50,659 nt of DNA from positions 1 through 50,659 of the forward strand of contig JANWZB010000007.1 in the NCBI GenBank assembly GCA_025055035.1, written 5' to 3'. Shown one piece after another: positions 9,824 through 19,972 of the stretch (positions are counted from its first letter, which is position 1; the number at the start of each line of letters is the position of its first letter). A program made the position numbers and the translations under genes. This DNA comes from Candidatus Kapaibacterium sp. Its GTDB lineage: Bacteria > Bacteroidota > Ignavibacteria > Kapaibacteriales > UBA4661. A model generated the notes under the pieces. The model was not told the origin of the DNA and did no database searches. It was given only the letters and a program-made list of their open reading frames with translations.

Positions 9824-12800
9824 TTAGAACTTCAGGGTGAGGTTTACGCCCACGCTGCGAGTACTTGGTAGCGAGTTATACTCTAAGCCTTGAGCATTTC
9901 CATTGCTATAGTTTGATTCTGGATCAACGTTGGGGATGTTGGATAGTAGAATCGCTGCATTGCGCATAACAACAGAGATTCTCGCTCCAGTCAGAATGCC
10001 ACTGAGGAATGTATCACGCAAATCGCTTTGGGTAAGGTTATATCCCAGCGTTACCTCACGAAGTTTGACGAACGTTGCATCATACATAAAGGCTTCGGTA
10101 ACACCGCCATAGCTTGTCCAGAAGTCTTGCACATATGCACGGCGTGTATTCTGCACATACATCGGTGCTGCTGTTGTCCCGACATTCATCACCCCAACTG
10201 CCAGAATGCTATCAGGGCGAGCACCTTCGCGCCCTACGAGCGTTCCCTTGTGCTGCCCGGCGATGTAGGCGTTAGCATTGGTAAGGGAAAAGATTTTTCC
10301 ACCAACACGAAAATCAATAAGAGCGCTGAGCGTAAATCCAAAGAAGCTAAACGTGTTCGACCAGCCGCCAATTGCATCAGGGATAGCATTACCCAAGTCC
10401 TTTGCAATTGGGTCGCGCACTGGCAACCCTGTCCGTGCATCATACACGATTGGGAAGCCTGCTTGCGAGGAATCACGCAGAAAAGCAACACCGCGAATAA
10501 CCCCATACGCCTGACGTTCTACTGCAAGCACTGTTGCTCCAACACGTGCTGCACCAATATCAAGATTACGAATGCCCGGATATAGCTCTGCTACTAGATT
10601 CCAGTTACGCGCAATGTTGAACGAGGTCTCCCATGTAAATTCGGGTGTCCGTATTGGAATGCCTGTTACCATCACCTCAATACCTTCATTGGTAATGCGC
10701 CCCGCGTTAATTAGTGCTCCCGTGAAGCCCGTTGTTGGTGAAATGGTGATCGGAATAATCTGGTTACGTACATCTTGCTGATAGTATGTAATATCGAAGC
10801 CTAAACGCCCATCCAACAGCTTCAGGTCAATTCCTGCCTCAATATTATTGGAGATTGTTGGTTTCAGCTGAGAGTTCGGAATATTAAACTGCGGTGCTTG
10901 TGCTAAAATCATATTTTGGTTGCGCCCTGCTGTGTAGGGCAGTGCAGCGAAAGCATATAACAACTCCAATTGGTACGGGTCGGTATCACCACCGACTTGT
11001 GCCCACGAAGCGCGAACTTTCGCTAGTGGTATGTCTTTCTGTAATCCAAATGCTTCCGTTACATTAAACGTTGCATTCACCGAAGGATAGAAGTATGAGT
11101 TGTTGTTTAGCGGCAGCGTCGAAGACCAATCGTTTCGTGCTGTAACTTCTACAAACAGGTAATCCTTGTAAGAAAACGTCGCTGATCCGTAAAAGGAGTT
11201 AATCATCTTCTGGTTTAATGCGTATCCAGCTTCCCGCACGACGGTATTTGTTACAGCAAAAAAGTTGCGCGTAATGAACTGTTGCCCAAGAATAGAGAAC
11301 TGCTCATTCTTACGAAACATCGTATTGCCACCAGCGTTGACTGTCAGACGCAGGTCATCGAAGACTTCTTGGTCATACGTTATGAGAAAGTCTGCGTTAA
11401 TTTCCTCTTGAAAGATGTTGCGCTCTAAAATATCGCCATCAGGTTTGTTGAGTGTTCCTTGCGGGTCGATAAGTGCTTGGCGATAGTTATAGGCATCACG
11501 TCCGGCACGCACCATCACAGAAAGTGGTTCAGCAACTTGATAGCGAACAAGTGCAGTAGCAATCAAGCGGTCTCGGAAGGAAGGGTTGCGATTTTCGTAC
11601 ACAGACCAGAAAGGATTAGGGCTAAAGTTATCGCGCGTTTGCCAGCGGCGCTGAATATCTAAATTGCTTGTTGGGTTGGGGTTACGGTAATCACGCAGCC
11701 AATTGATATCAATACTGCGCGGCAGAGCATTGAGTGAACGAGCAGGATTATCCGCAGCATCGGATAGCGAGGGGCGATTCGGCGCATATTCGCGGATGTA
11801 GTTTGCCTTCACATCCGCCATGATACGTTCACCAAGCTGTGCTTGCCCGCGCAGCGTTAGCGTTAGGCGGTTGAGCGATGTGTTTGGAACAATACTCACA
11901 TTGTCCATGTTCGAGATAGAAAAGCGGAAGTTTGAGGCTTGATTTCCGCCTACAAGCGACACAGTGTTGGTAACTGTGCGTCCTGTTTGATAAAAATCCC
12001 GAATATTGTTTGGCTGTGGAATATAAGGGCGGCGCACACCGTCGAAAAACATTTGTTCAGAGCCGTCCATACGTGCGCCCCAGGAGTTTGTGCCAACGAG
12101 CAATACTGCAGTCTGCGTTGCCGGCACAACACCTCTATCGCCATGCCCATACTCGTTCTGATAGTCAGGGAGCACAAGTGGCGTGTCGAAGGTCAGATTA
12201 CCGTTGTATTCTACGCCGATACCTTCGCGCGCAACACCCTTTTTCGTGGTAATGACAATCACCCCGTTTTGTGCGCGAGTTCCATACAGCGCAGAAGCAG
12301 CAGCACCTTTGAGAACGCTGATAGTTTCAATATCGTCAGGATTGATACTTTGAATCCCATCGCCAAAGTCCGTACCACCGAATTGTCCTGCTTGGTTTGG
12401 CGACTCGTTGTCAATTGGAATACCATCGACAACGTACAGCGGCTGATTGTTACCAGTAAGTTGCTTTTCGCCCCGAATAATCACGCGACTTGAGCCTCCG
12501 GGTCCTGTCTGTCCAATATTTACCCGCACACCAGCAACACGCCCCACAAGAGCATTGGCAACATTGAGTTCGCGAGCCTGCGTGAGGGATTCTCCCTGCA
12601 CCGTCGAAATAGCGTACCCTAGTGATTTACGTTCACGCTCAATCCCGATTGCCGTTACAACGACTTCGTCGAGCAGTACTTCATCGAGTGTAAGCTCGAT
12701 ATTTACTGTACCCTCCTGCGGTACTTTCGCCTCTGCTTTTTTGTATCCAACCAGAGTTGCAACAAGTGTCTGCCCTACTTGGGCTGTTATGCTAAAACTT

Positions 12801-13003
12801 CCAGCTTTATCAGTTACTGCACCACGAACGGAGCCTTTCACAACAACCTTAACCCCGGGCAGCGGTTTACCATCTGCCTTAGAGACAACTGTTCCTGTAA
12901 CAGTGCGCGAGGCTTGTGCATAGACTGGTGCAGAGAGCTTTATTATACACAGGATTGCTGCACACACTATCATGCAAGCATACCAAAGTACGTACTTCTT
13001 CAT
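9824..13003 (-). CDS. SusC/RagA-family TonB-linked outer membrane protein
   Basis: Carboxypeptidase-regulatory-like N-domain (VTGTVVSKADGKPLPGVKVVVKGSVRGAVTDKAGSFSI), plug LDEVVVTAIGIERERKSLGYA, GDGIQSINPDDIETISVLKGAAASALYGTRAQNGVIVITTKKG, barrel to C-terminus. Confidence 0.97.
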   Translation of the reverse strand: MKKYVLWYACMIVCAAILCIIKLSAPVYAQASRTVTGTVVSKADGKPLPGVKVVVKGSVRGAVTDKAGSFSITAQVGQTLVATLVGYKKAEAKVPQEGTVNIELTLDEVLLDEVVVTAIGIERERKSLGYAISTVQGESLTQARELNVANALVGRVAGVRVNIGQTGPGGSSRVIIRGEKQLTGNNQPLYVVDGIPIDNESPNQAGQFGGTDFGDGIQSINPDDIETISVLKGAAASALYGTRAQNGVIVITTKKGVAREGIGVEYNGNLTFDTPLVLPDYQNEYGHGDRGVVPATQTAVLLVGTNSWGARMDGSEQMFFDGVRRPYIPQPNNIRDFYQTGRTVTNTVSLVGGNQASNFRFSISNMDNVSIVPNTSLNRLTLTLRGQAQLGERIMADVKANYIREYAPNRPSLSDAADNPARSLNALPRSIDINWLRDYRNPNPTSNLDIQRRWQTRDNFSPNPFWSVYENRNPSFRDRLIATALVRYQVAEPLSVMVRAGRDAYNYRQALIDPQGTLNKPDGDILERNIFQEEINADFLITYDQEVFDDLRLTVNAGGNTMFRKNEQFSILGQQFITRNFFAVTNTVVREAGYALNQKMINSFYGSATFSYKDYLFVEVTARNDWSSTLPLNNNSYFYPSVNATFNVTEAFGLQKDIPLAKVRASWAQVGGDTDPYQLELLYAFAALPYTAGRNQNMILAQAPQFNIPNSQLKPTISNNIEAGIDLKLLDGRLGFDITYYQQDVRNQIIPITISPTTGFTGALINAGRITNEGIEVMVTGIPIRTPEFTWETSFNIARNWNLVAELYPGIRNLDIGAARVGATVLAVERQAYGVIRGVAFLRDSSQAGFPIVYDARTGLPVRDPIAKDLGNAIPDAIGGWSNTFSFFGFTLSALIDFRVGGKIFSLTNANAYIAGQHKGTLVGREGARPDSILAVGVMNVGTTAAPMYVQNTRRAYVQDFWTSYGGVTEAFMYDATFVKLREVTLGYNLTQSDLRDTFLSGILTGARISVVMRNAAILLSNIPNVDPESNYSNGNAQGLEYNSLPSTRSVGVNLTLKF

Positions 13004-13086
13004 AAAGAACACAAACAAAGTGAAACATTCAGTGAAACCAAAAGGATTGCTAGCAATGTACGTAGTGCACTTACCACCACTATCGG

Positions 13087-14310
13087 CTAGGGTCTAAGCA
13101 GGCTATCTCTCGGAAATGCAGCATCAAGGCGATATACTCCTTGCCGCAAGGCACGTGCATTCTCGTTATTGTTCGGAGTGAGTGCTTCGTAATAAAATAT
13201 TGCCGAGCCAATCATACCTGCAGTACGATTTGCTGTTATACAGTCGGAAAGGAGCTGTGCAGATGCAATGAAGGGGTCTGCGCGCCCAAGCACTCCCGGA
13301 GCCATTTTTCGGCGAGCACTTATCGGCATTTGCGATTGTAGCTGCACAAGAAGCGTTTGATACGAGGGCAAGTCGCGTCTATACAGTTGCGTGCTGAGCA
13401 AATCGACAAGCCCACGCTGCATCCACGTTGGAGAGTCTTGGAGATATTCAACCTGTCCAAACGGAAAGGGACTAGGAGACATTGCGAAAATCAAGCTACT
13501 CTTGCGCGCTTTCACTGTTTGACGTAGGCGTGCGAGCCACTCGGTCAGCTTATTTGCTCTCCATGCTACCCATGCAGAATCTTTGAAATCCTGTGGAGCA
13601 GCACGCCCTGTTTCTCTGCGGTAGCGTGTAACGGTTGCCGAATCATATCCGCCTTCGCTTGGCATTGCAGGCATGCGGTCGTCCCCTTGAATGCCGTCAA
13701 TATCGTAGTTATTGACAACCTCCATAATAAGATCTGTCATGAAGTTCTGCACAGTGGAATCCAGCGCATTCATCCAATAAAAGCCGTTTTTGACAACAAT
13801 TTGACCATCGCGCCCGATACATGCCCATTGAGGATATTTTGCCAGGATTGCACCTGGAGGCGTTCCGAGTGCGCTGTTGAATGTTGCAAACCCATATTCG
13901 AACCATGGAATAACTGCCAAGCCCTGCAATCGTGCTTCTTCGATTGTTTCCCGCAAGACATCGCGCGAGCCAAACTGCGCGCCTATTGGCATACCAAATT
14001 CCCGCTCCATGCGTTGAGAGCGCCACAACGTGTACCCACGCGCCCATACTACAGGAAACACTGTATTGAAGCCATGTTCCTTGAGAATGCGCATTGCCGT
14101 CGCGATATTTTGACGCGAGTCGAATACTGTACTCCCAGCAAGCGTTAGCCATACACCACGGACTTCTGGAGTAGCAGTTTGAGTTGCTGGGCGGGTGGTG
14201 TCCGTAGGTCGGGTGATGACTTGTGGTCCTTGCTGTTGTGGTGCACAAGCACTACATAGCACATAGAGAAGTAACAGTGCTTGACACAGCGCGTTGAAGA
14301 AGGGCATCAT
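13087..14310 (-). CDS. GHL10/DUF187 glycosidase-like lipoprotein
   Basis: Lipobox LLYVLCSACAPQQ, EVRGVWLTLAGSTVFDSRQNIATAMRILKEHGFNTVFPVVWARGYTLW, DGIQGDDRMPAMPSEGGYD. ORF extends to 14466 but MMPFF at 14310 is the likely start. Confidence 0.88.
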   Translation of the reverse strand: MMPFFNALCQALLLLYVLCSACAPQQQGPQVITRPTDTTRPATQTATPEVRGVWLTLAGSTVFDSRQNIATAMRILKEHGFNTVFPVVWARGYTLWRSQRMEREFGMPIGAQFGSRDVLRETIEEARLQGLAVIPWFEYGFATFNSALGTPPGAILAKYPQWACIGRDGQIVVKNGFYWMNALDSTVQNFMTDLIMEVVNNYDIDGIQGDDRMPAMPSEGGYDSATVTRYRRETGRAAPQDFKDSAWVAWRANKLTEWLARLRQTVKARKSSLIFAMSPSPFPFGQVEYLQDSPTWMQRGLVDLLSTQLYRRDLPSYQTLLVQLQSQMPISARRKMAPGVLGRADPFIASAQLLSDCITANRTAGMIGSAIFYYEALTPNNNENARALRQGVYRLDAAFPRDSLLRP

Positions 14311-14397
14311 AAAAGCTTTGGCGGAAGATTGTTGCGTGTCACGCGTGGCTGTCGAACACACAAACGATAGAGGGATTTTTGCGTTAATGTGGTGCGC

Positions 14398-14428
14398 CAA
14401 ATATACAAACTCTTCTGTACACCTGCAA
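14398..14428 (-). promoter_or_regulatory. Bacteroidetes-type promoter (TTG-N20-TAnnTTTG) for the GHL10 gene
   Basis: Minus strand: TTG (14428-14426), 20-nt spacer, TATATTTG (14405-14398), about 88 nt upstream of the 14310 start. Confidence 0.55.
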
Positions 14429-14578
14429 TGCCTAAACACGTCCTCATACTTTATCTTTACGCACATACAGAATTTTTGTATCTTTTCGTTGTGACATCAT
14501 GTTGTAGCATCACAAAGAACTCAATAGCTGTACCTAATTGCTAACGTCTTATACTACATCACCACCACACATTTAATT

Positions 14579-15535
14579 ATGCGCATTACCGGCACATTCC
14601 TCGACGAAATCAGCCATGATATACCTCATCAAAACTGGAGCGAAGCTGAATGGGCACAGGATTTTAAGGTTATGCGCCACATCGGTATCGATACTGCGAT
14701 TGTTATTCGTTGTGGATACCGCCGCTGGGTCACATATCCAAGCGCTGTGCTGCAACGCGAAGAACATAGCTACGTACCATCGACAGATCTCATCGCAATG
14801 TTTCTCAAACTTGCCGAGCAGCATGATATGAAGCTTTTCTTTGGCACGTACGACTCAGGACGATTCTGGAGCGATGAGCGTTATTGGACGACTTCTGCTT
14901 TTCAACGCGACATCGAAGTAAACATGAAAGTTATTGAAGAAGCATGGAAACGCTATGGTTCATCTCCTGCATTTGGCGGCTGGTATCTTTCCCTTGAGGT
15001 TAGCCGTCGTGTTGGTAGCATTATTCAAGTTTTTGCTCGGCTTGGCAACCATTGTAAAGATGTTTCTGGAGGCTTACCTGTGCTTATTTCACCCTATATC
15101 GATGGTGTTAAAGCTGTATCGCAATATTCCCCAACTCTTAGCAAGCCTGAAAGTATTGGCTTGCAGGAGCATGAGCGTACATGGAATGAGATTCTACACG
15201 GTATTCAAGGTGCAGTTGATATTCTAGCATTTCAAGATGGTCATGTTGAGTATCACGAGCTTGAGGAGTATTTGCGCCTTAACAAACAGCTCGCAGACCG
15301 CTACAGTATGCGCTCGTGGACAAACGTCGAATCATTCGACCGCGACATGCCTATCAAGTTTCTACCTATTAAGTGGGAAAAATTGCGCCTCAAGCTCGAA
15401 GCAGCACAAGCAGCAGGTATCGAAAAAGCTATCACCTTTGAATTTTCCCATTTCATGAGCCCTCACTCTGCCTACATACAAGCACACCATTTATACCGTC
15501 GCTATTGTGAATATGCTCACATACCACCGACATAA
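14579..15535 (+). CDS. DUF4434-like putative glycosidase-fold protein
   Basis: MRITGTFLDEISHDIPHQNWSEAEWAQDFKVMRHIGIDTAIVIRCGYRRW...AFGGWYLSLEVSRR...VDILAFQDG resembles DUF4434 TIM-barrel proteins. Confidence 0.75.
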   Translation: MRITGTFLDEISHDIPHQNWSEAEWAQDFKVMRHIGIDTAIVIRCGYRRWVTYPSAVLQREEHSYVPSTDLIAMFLKLAEQHDMKLFFGTYDSGRFWSDERYWTTSAFQRDIEVNMKVIEEAWKRYGSSPAFGGWYLSLEVSRRVGSIIQVFARLGNHCKDVSGGLPVLISPYIDGVKAVSQYSPTLSKPESIGLQEHERTWNEILHGIQGAVDILAFQDGHVEYHELEEYLRLNKQLADRYSMRSWTNVESFDRDMPIKFLPIKWEKLRLKLEAAQAAGIEKAITFEFSHFMSPHSAYIQAHHLYRRYCEYAHIPPT

Positions 15536-17534
15536 ACTCGTCGCTGCAGCCATCATCGTCGCACATTCGTTTGTGGGAGTGCATCTCCATAGCTATAGTG
15601 CCGCCCCCAACACTATCATTTCTCAACAGCACACACGGACAGATATTCTGATTGTTGGCGGTGGTACAAGTGGGATTACAGCAGGAATACAGGCAGCTCG
15701 CATGGGGGCAAAAGTTCTCATTGTCGAAGCGACACCATGGCTTGGAGGAATGCTTACAAGCGCTGGGGTCGGTGCAACCGATGGTAATCACCGTCTCCCA
15801 AGCGGTTTATGGGGGGAATTCCGCGAGAAAATTCGCCAGCACTATGGCGGCGCAGCACATGTTGAAACAGGTTGGGTTAGCAATACACTTTTTGAACCGC
15901 ATGTTGGCGATAGCATCTGGAAAGCTATGGCACTACAAGAATCTCGCAACCTTACCATCCGCTATGGCTTCTATCCTATTGCTGTCGAGAAAGCAGGCAA
16001 GCGTATCACCCGCGTACGCTTTGCCGCACTGAATGATTCCTCTGCTATATTCGACGTCAGCCCTCTTGTTGTTATCGACGCAACAGAACTAGGCGACATA
16101 CTTGAACTTGCGGGGCTACCTTTTGATGTTGGCATGGAACATCGTACTTCAACAGGTGAAGCTTCTGCTCCCGACACAGCAATACCAGTGATTCAGGACC
16201 TCACGTGGGTTGCTATTCTCAAAGACTATCGCGTTCAGCTAGGCAATAGCGCAGACCGCAGAATACCGAAGCCTTTTGGATATGACCCTCGTGAGTTCGA
16301 TGGTTGCTGTAAAGAATCCTGCTACACAGCACCATGCGACAGCACACTTGTCAACGCGCAAACTATGCTTGACTATGGACGCATGCCGACATTCGACTTT
16401 CTGCGCACAGGTAAGGGTGCAAAATACATGCTGAACTGGCCTCGGCAAGGTAATGACTACTATTTTAATGCCATTGGCAAGCCACCTAGCGAACAGCGCG
16501 AAGGCTATATGGCTGCGAAGCAACGTACACTACGCTTCGTATATCATATTCAATCAACGCTTGGATTTCGGTATCTTGGCTTAGCTGATGATGAATTCCC
16601 AACACCAGATTCTCTAGCGCTGATTCCGTACCACCGCGAAGCACGGCGTCTACGCGGGCTTGTTCGCATGACAATTAATCATGCACTGCAGCCATACTCC
16701 AGTAACCTGTACCGTACTGCTATTGCCGTAGGCGATTATCCTGTTGATCATCACCATGCACGATATCCTTACCCCGATAGACTCCCTACCATTCATTTTC
16801 CAGCAATACCCTCATTCTCTATTCCTCTTGGCAGCCTTATTCCGCAGAGCGCCCAGCAAGGCTCGCCAGCATCTCGCAGCATTACAAGCAATAGCTCTAT
16901 TAATCTCATTGCAGCCGAAAAATGCATTTCTGTTAGCAATATCATGAACGGCTCAACGCGGCTTCAGCCCTGCGTTATGCTGATTGGTCAAGCAGCTGGA
17001 GCACTTGCAGCTTTGTCTGTGCGCAGCCGACAAGCTCCAGCATATATTGCTGTACGTTCCGTTCAGCAAGCGCTACTCCAGGCACGATGCTGGCTTCTGC
17101 CTTTTTTGGATGTTCCTCCAGAGCACCCAAACTTCGAAGCGATACAGAAAATCGCGGTTGTCGGGGCATTACGTGGGACAGGTATACCGTACAAATGGGC
17201 AAACCAAACATGGTTTTATCCTGACTCTACTATGACTCACGCAGAGTTTATTACAGCACTTTCCCAGTCTCTTCCTAGTAAAGCCGCCAGGAGTCTTGTT
17301 CCCACACCACAAGTAGATACAACAATCACTGTTGGTGAAGCGCTGGCAATCTTACGACCGTTGCAACGCTTTGTTGTGCGCGGCTCGCACAACATGATAT
17401 GGTCCCTAATGAATACACCAGCACTTCGCACTATGCCGCTCACGCGTAAGGACTGCGCACAGATACTTCAAACAGCACTGATGCCATTTGAACGCATACC
17501 AGTGGATATTTTTGGAAATCTTCTTTTGCCATAG
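15513..17534 (+). CDS. FAD-dependent oxidoreductase (FAD_oxidored family) with SLH-like C-terminal segment
   Basis: Dinucleotide-binding motif TDILIVGGGTSGITAGIQAARMGAKVLIVEATPWLGGMLTSAGVGATDG; second glycine motif near GQAAGALAAL; signal peptide. Starts inside the preceding ORF. Confidence 0.88.
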   Translation: MLTYHRHKLVAAAIIVAHSFVGVHLHSYSAAPNTIISQQHTRTDILIVGGGTSGITAGIQAARMGAKVLIVEATPWLGGMLTSAGVGATDGNHRLPSGLWGEFREKIRQHYGGAAHVETGWVSNTLFEPHVGDSIWKAMALQESRNLTIRYGFYPIAVEKAGKRITRVRFAALNDSSAIFDVSPLVVIDATELGDILELAGLPFDVGMEHRTSTGEASAPDTAIPVIQDLTWVAILKDYRVQLGNSADRRIPKPFGYDPREFDGCCKESCYTAPCDSTLVNAQTMLDYGRMPTFDFLRTGKGAKYMLNWPRQGNDYYFNAIGKPPSEQREGYMAAKQRTLRFVYHIQSTLGFRYLGLADDEFPTPDSLALIPYHREARRLRGLVRMTINHALQPYSSNLYRTAIAVGDYPVDHHHARYPYPDRLPTIHFPAIPSFSIPLGSLIPQSAQQGSPASRSITSNSSINLIAAEKCISVSNIMNGSTRLQPCVMLIGQAAGALAALSVRSRQAPAYIAVRSVQQALLQARCWLLPFLDVPPEHPNFEAIQKIAVVGALRGTGIPYKWANQTWFYPDSTMTHAEFITALSQSLPSKAARSLVPTPQVDTTITVGEALAILRPLQRFVVRGSHNMIWSLMNTPALRTMPLTRKDCAQILQTALMPFERIPVDIFGNLLLP

Positions 17535-17540
17535 CTCTGT

Positions 17541-19934
17541 ATGTCTTTTTCCTCTCTCTCGCAATGTGCGTGTCGAATCTTTGCTCTGCTCCTATCAGGG
17601 ACACTGGTCGCGCAAAACCATCGTTCTGCTTCGCAGCAGCACAAGTACGATATTCTGCGCTACGTTCAACCATTGATTGGTACGGCAGGACATGGTCATA
17701 CCTATCCGGGGGCTACTGCTCCTTTCGGCATGATTCAGCTTAGTCCTGATAATGGCATTGAGGGATGGGACTGGTGCAGTGGCTACCACTATAGCGACAG
17801 TATTATTGCCGGCTTCAGCCATACGCATATAAGCGGAACAGGAATTGGAGATTTCCTTGATATTTCCATCATGCCTATCAATATCAATACTCCCGATGAC
17901 AGGCCAAACCTTGCTTCTGTGCGATGGGTTGGTGGTAAAGATACAGCACGATACGGAACACGGCAGGATGGCGCACGCCGATTAACCGATTGGTGCGCAC
18001 AGTTTTCTCATACAAATGAAACAGCAACAGCAGGATACTATCGTGTACAGTTCGCCGACTCAAGTTTTGGGAAACCAAGCCCTGCACGCGGCATTACTGC
18101 TGAGCTTACAGCATCGGAACTTGTAGGCGTTCATCGCTATACATTCCCCAACAGCATACGTGCTGGTATTGTGCTTGACCTCAGCTTTGCTGTGAATTGG
18201 GATAATACAACCGATGCATTTCTTCGTGTGCGTTCCAATACTCTTGTTTCAGGGTACCGTTTCTCTACGGGTTGGGCACGAGCACAGCGTGTCTTTTTTG
18301 CAATCGAGTTCTCACGACCATGTGTTGTTTGGCAAGGGCTTCGGGATTCCGCAACTATACAGGATATGCCGCGTGAGTTGCAAGGAAAGAATACACGGGC
18401 ATTCTTTGAGTTTACGAACCAATCTCTTGCACCTCTCACTATCAAAGTTGGTTTGTCTTCTGTAAGTGAGGAAGCTGCTCTTGCAGCGCTGCAGGACGTG
18501 CAAGGGAAATCGTTCGACACTATACGCGATGCAACACAAGCAGCTTGGCGCAAGGAATTGCAAAAAATCCGTTTGTTCGATGTTGCAGATAGTATCCAAA
18601 CAATGTTTGTAACAGCGCTCTACCATACATTTCTGGCTCCTATGCGCTTTTCTGATGCACATGGCACATATCAAGAAAGCCGCTTTAACTTTGTTTTTAC
18701 CAATCCGAAGACAACCTTTTTCCCTGTCAAGCGCACACGTACTATTCGCTACGATGTGTTTTCTTTGTGGGATACCTTCCGTGCTGTTCACCCACTGTTT
18801 ACCCTCGTACAACAGGAACGCGTCCGAGATATGCTGCTATCACTCCTCGACCATTACTACAGTTTTGGCGTTCTTCCTGTGTGGTCTTTGTGGGGAACAG
18901 AAACGAAAACTATGACAGGATACAATGCCGTCCCTGTACTTGCTGATGCTATACGCAAAGGCTTTCTGTCGAAGCGTGAAGCAGAGCAGGCGTATCGCGC
19001 CATGAAAGCCTCTGCAAATGAAGACACACTCTGCGTGAATCTGTACCGACAATACGGTTTCGTTCCACACGACAAAGACGGATTTTCCGTTACCAAGACG
19101 CTAGAATTTGCATTTGCAGACTGGTGTATTGCCGAAACTGCACGTTTGCTTGGTAAATCTAACGACGAGCGAGAATTTCGTAAGCGCTCTCAGTACTGGC
19201 GCAACGTGCTCGACACAGCAACACGTTTTATGCGCGCGAGGCTATCCGATAGCTCTTGGAAATTACCATTTGACCCACTCTATTCCGACCACAGCTTTGA
19301 TGCTGAGTACACCGAAGGCAATGCATGGCATTATGCATGGTTTGTACCCCATGATATCGAGGGCTTGATTCAAGCATACGGTGGCACACAAAGCTTTATC
19401 CGTAAGCTTGACACATTGTTCACTCTTGATGAACCTGTACGTGGGACAAATTCATCGGTGGACATCAGTGGTCTTCTTGGTCAGTATGCTCATGGGAATG
19501 AGCCGAGCCATCATATCGCTCATCTCTACACCTATGCCGGTAAGCCTTCCCGCACTCACGAACGAACACGCCACATCATTCAAAAACTCTACAGTGCACA
19601 CCCAGATGGTTTGTGTGGGAATGATGACTGTGGTCAAATGTCGGCATGGCTTGTGTGGAACATGGTAGGTTTATATCCTGTGAATCCCGCAAGTGCCGAA
19701 TATGCTCTTACTTCTCCCTATGCACCTAAAGCAGAAATACAGGTTGGGCGAGGTCGTACATTCACTATTCTCGCACATCGCACATCAGAGACACATCGGT
19801 ATATTGCTTCTGCACGACTCAATGGCAAGCCTCTTACTAGACCATTCCTGAAGCACAGCGACATCGTACGCGGTGGCATTCTAGAGCTTCAAATGAGCAA
19901 TCAACCACACACCCCATGGGAACGTACACAGTAG
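17541..19934 (+). CDS. GH92-family alpha-1,2-mannosidase, exported
   Basis: VQPLIGTAGHGHTYPGATAPFGMIQLSPDNG, FSHTHISGTGIGD, EGNAWHYAWFVPHDIEGLI, GNDDCGQMSAWLVWNMVGLYPVNPAS: GH92 hallmarks; N-terminal signal peptide. Confidence 0.95.
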   Translation: MSFSSLSQCACRIFALLLSGTLVAQNHRSASQQHKYDILRYVQPLIGTAGHGHTYPGATAPFGMIQLSPDNGIEGWDWCSGYHYSDSIIAGFSHTHISGTGIGDFLDISIMPININTPDDRPNLASVRWVGGKDTARYGTRQDGARRLTDWCAQFSHTNETATAGYYRVQFADSSFGKPSPARGITAELTASELVGVHRYTFPNSIRAGIVLDLSFAVNWDNTTDAFLRVRSNTLVSGYRFSTGWARAQRVFFAIEFSRPCVVWQGLRDSATIQDMPRELQGKNTRAFFEFTNQSLAPLTIKVGLSSVSEEAALAALQDVQGKSFDTIRDATQAAWRKELQKIRLFDVADSIQTMFVTALYHTFLAPMRFSDAHGTYQESRFNFVFTNPKTTFFPVKRTRTIRYDVFSLWDTFRAVHPLFTLVQQERVRDMLLSLLDHYYSFGVLPVWSLWGTETKTMTGYNAVPVLADAIRKGFLSKREAEQAYRAMKASANEDTLCVNLYRQYGFVPHDKDGFSVTKTLEFAFADWCIAETARLLGKSNDEREFRKRSQYWRNVLDTATRFMRARLSDSSWKLPFDPLYSDHSFDAEYTEGNAWHYAWFVPHDIEGLIQAYGGTQSFIRKLDTLFTLDEPVRGTNSSVDISGLLGQYAHGNEPSHHIAHLYTYAGKPSRTHERTRHIIQKLYSAHPDGLCGNDDCGQMSAWLVWNMVGLYPVNPASAEYALTSPYAPKAEIQVGRGRTFTILAHRTSETHRYIASARLNGKPLTRPFLKHSDIVRGGILELQMSNQPHTPWERTQ

Positions 19935-19972
19935 CCCGATACCAGCACAGCCCAACGATTTATGGAATACCC

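Noticed and set aside
13709-14248. 179-aa alternate-frame ORF in the second GHL10 gene
   Set aside because: Overlaps a well-supported CDS; composition is implausible for a real protein.
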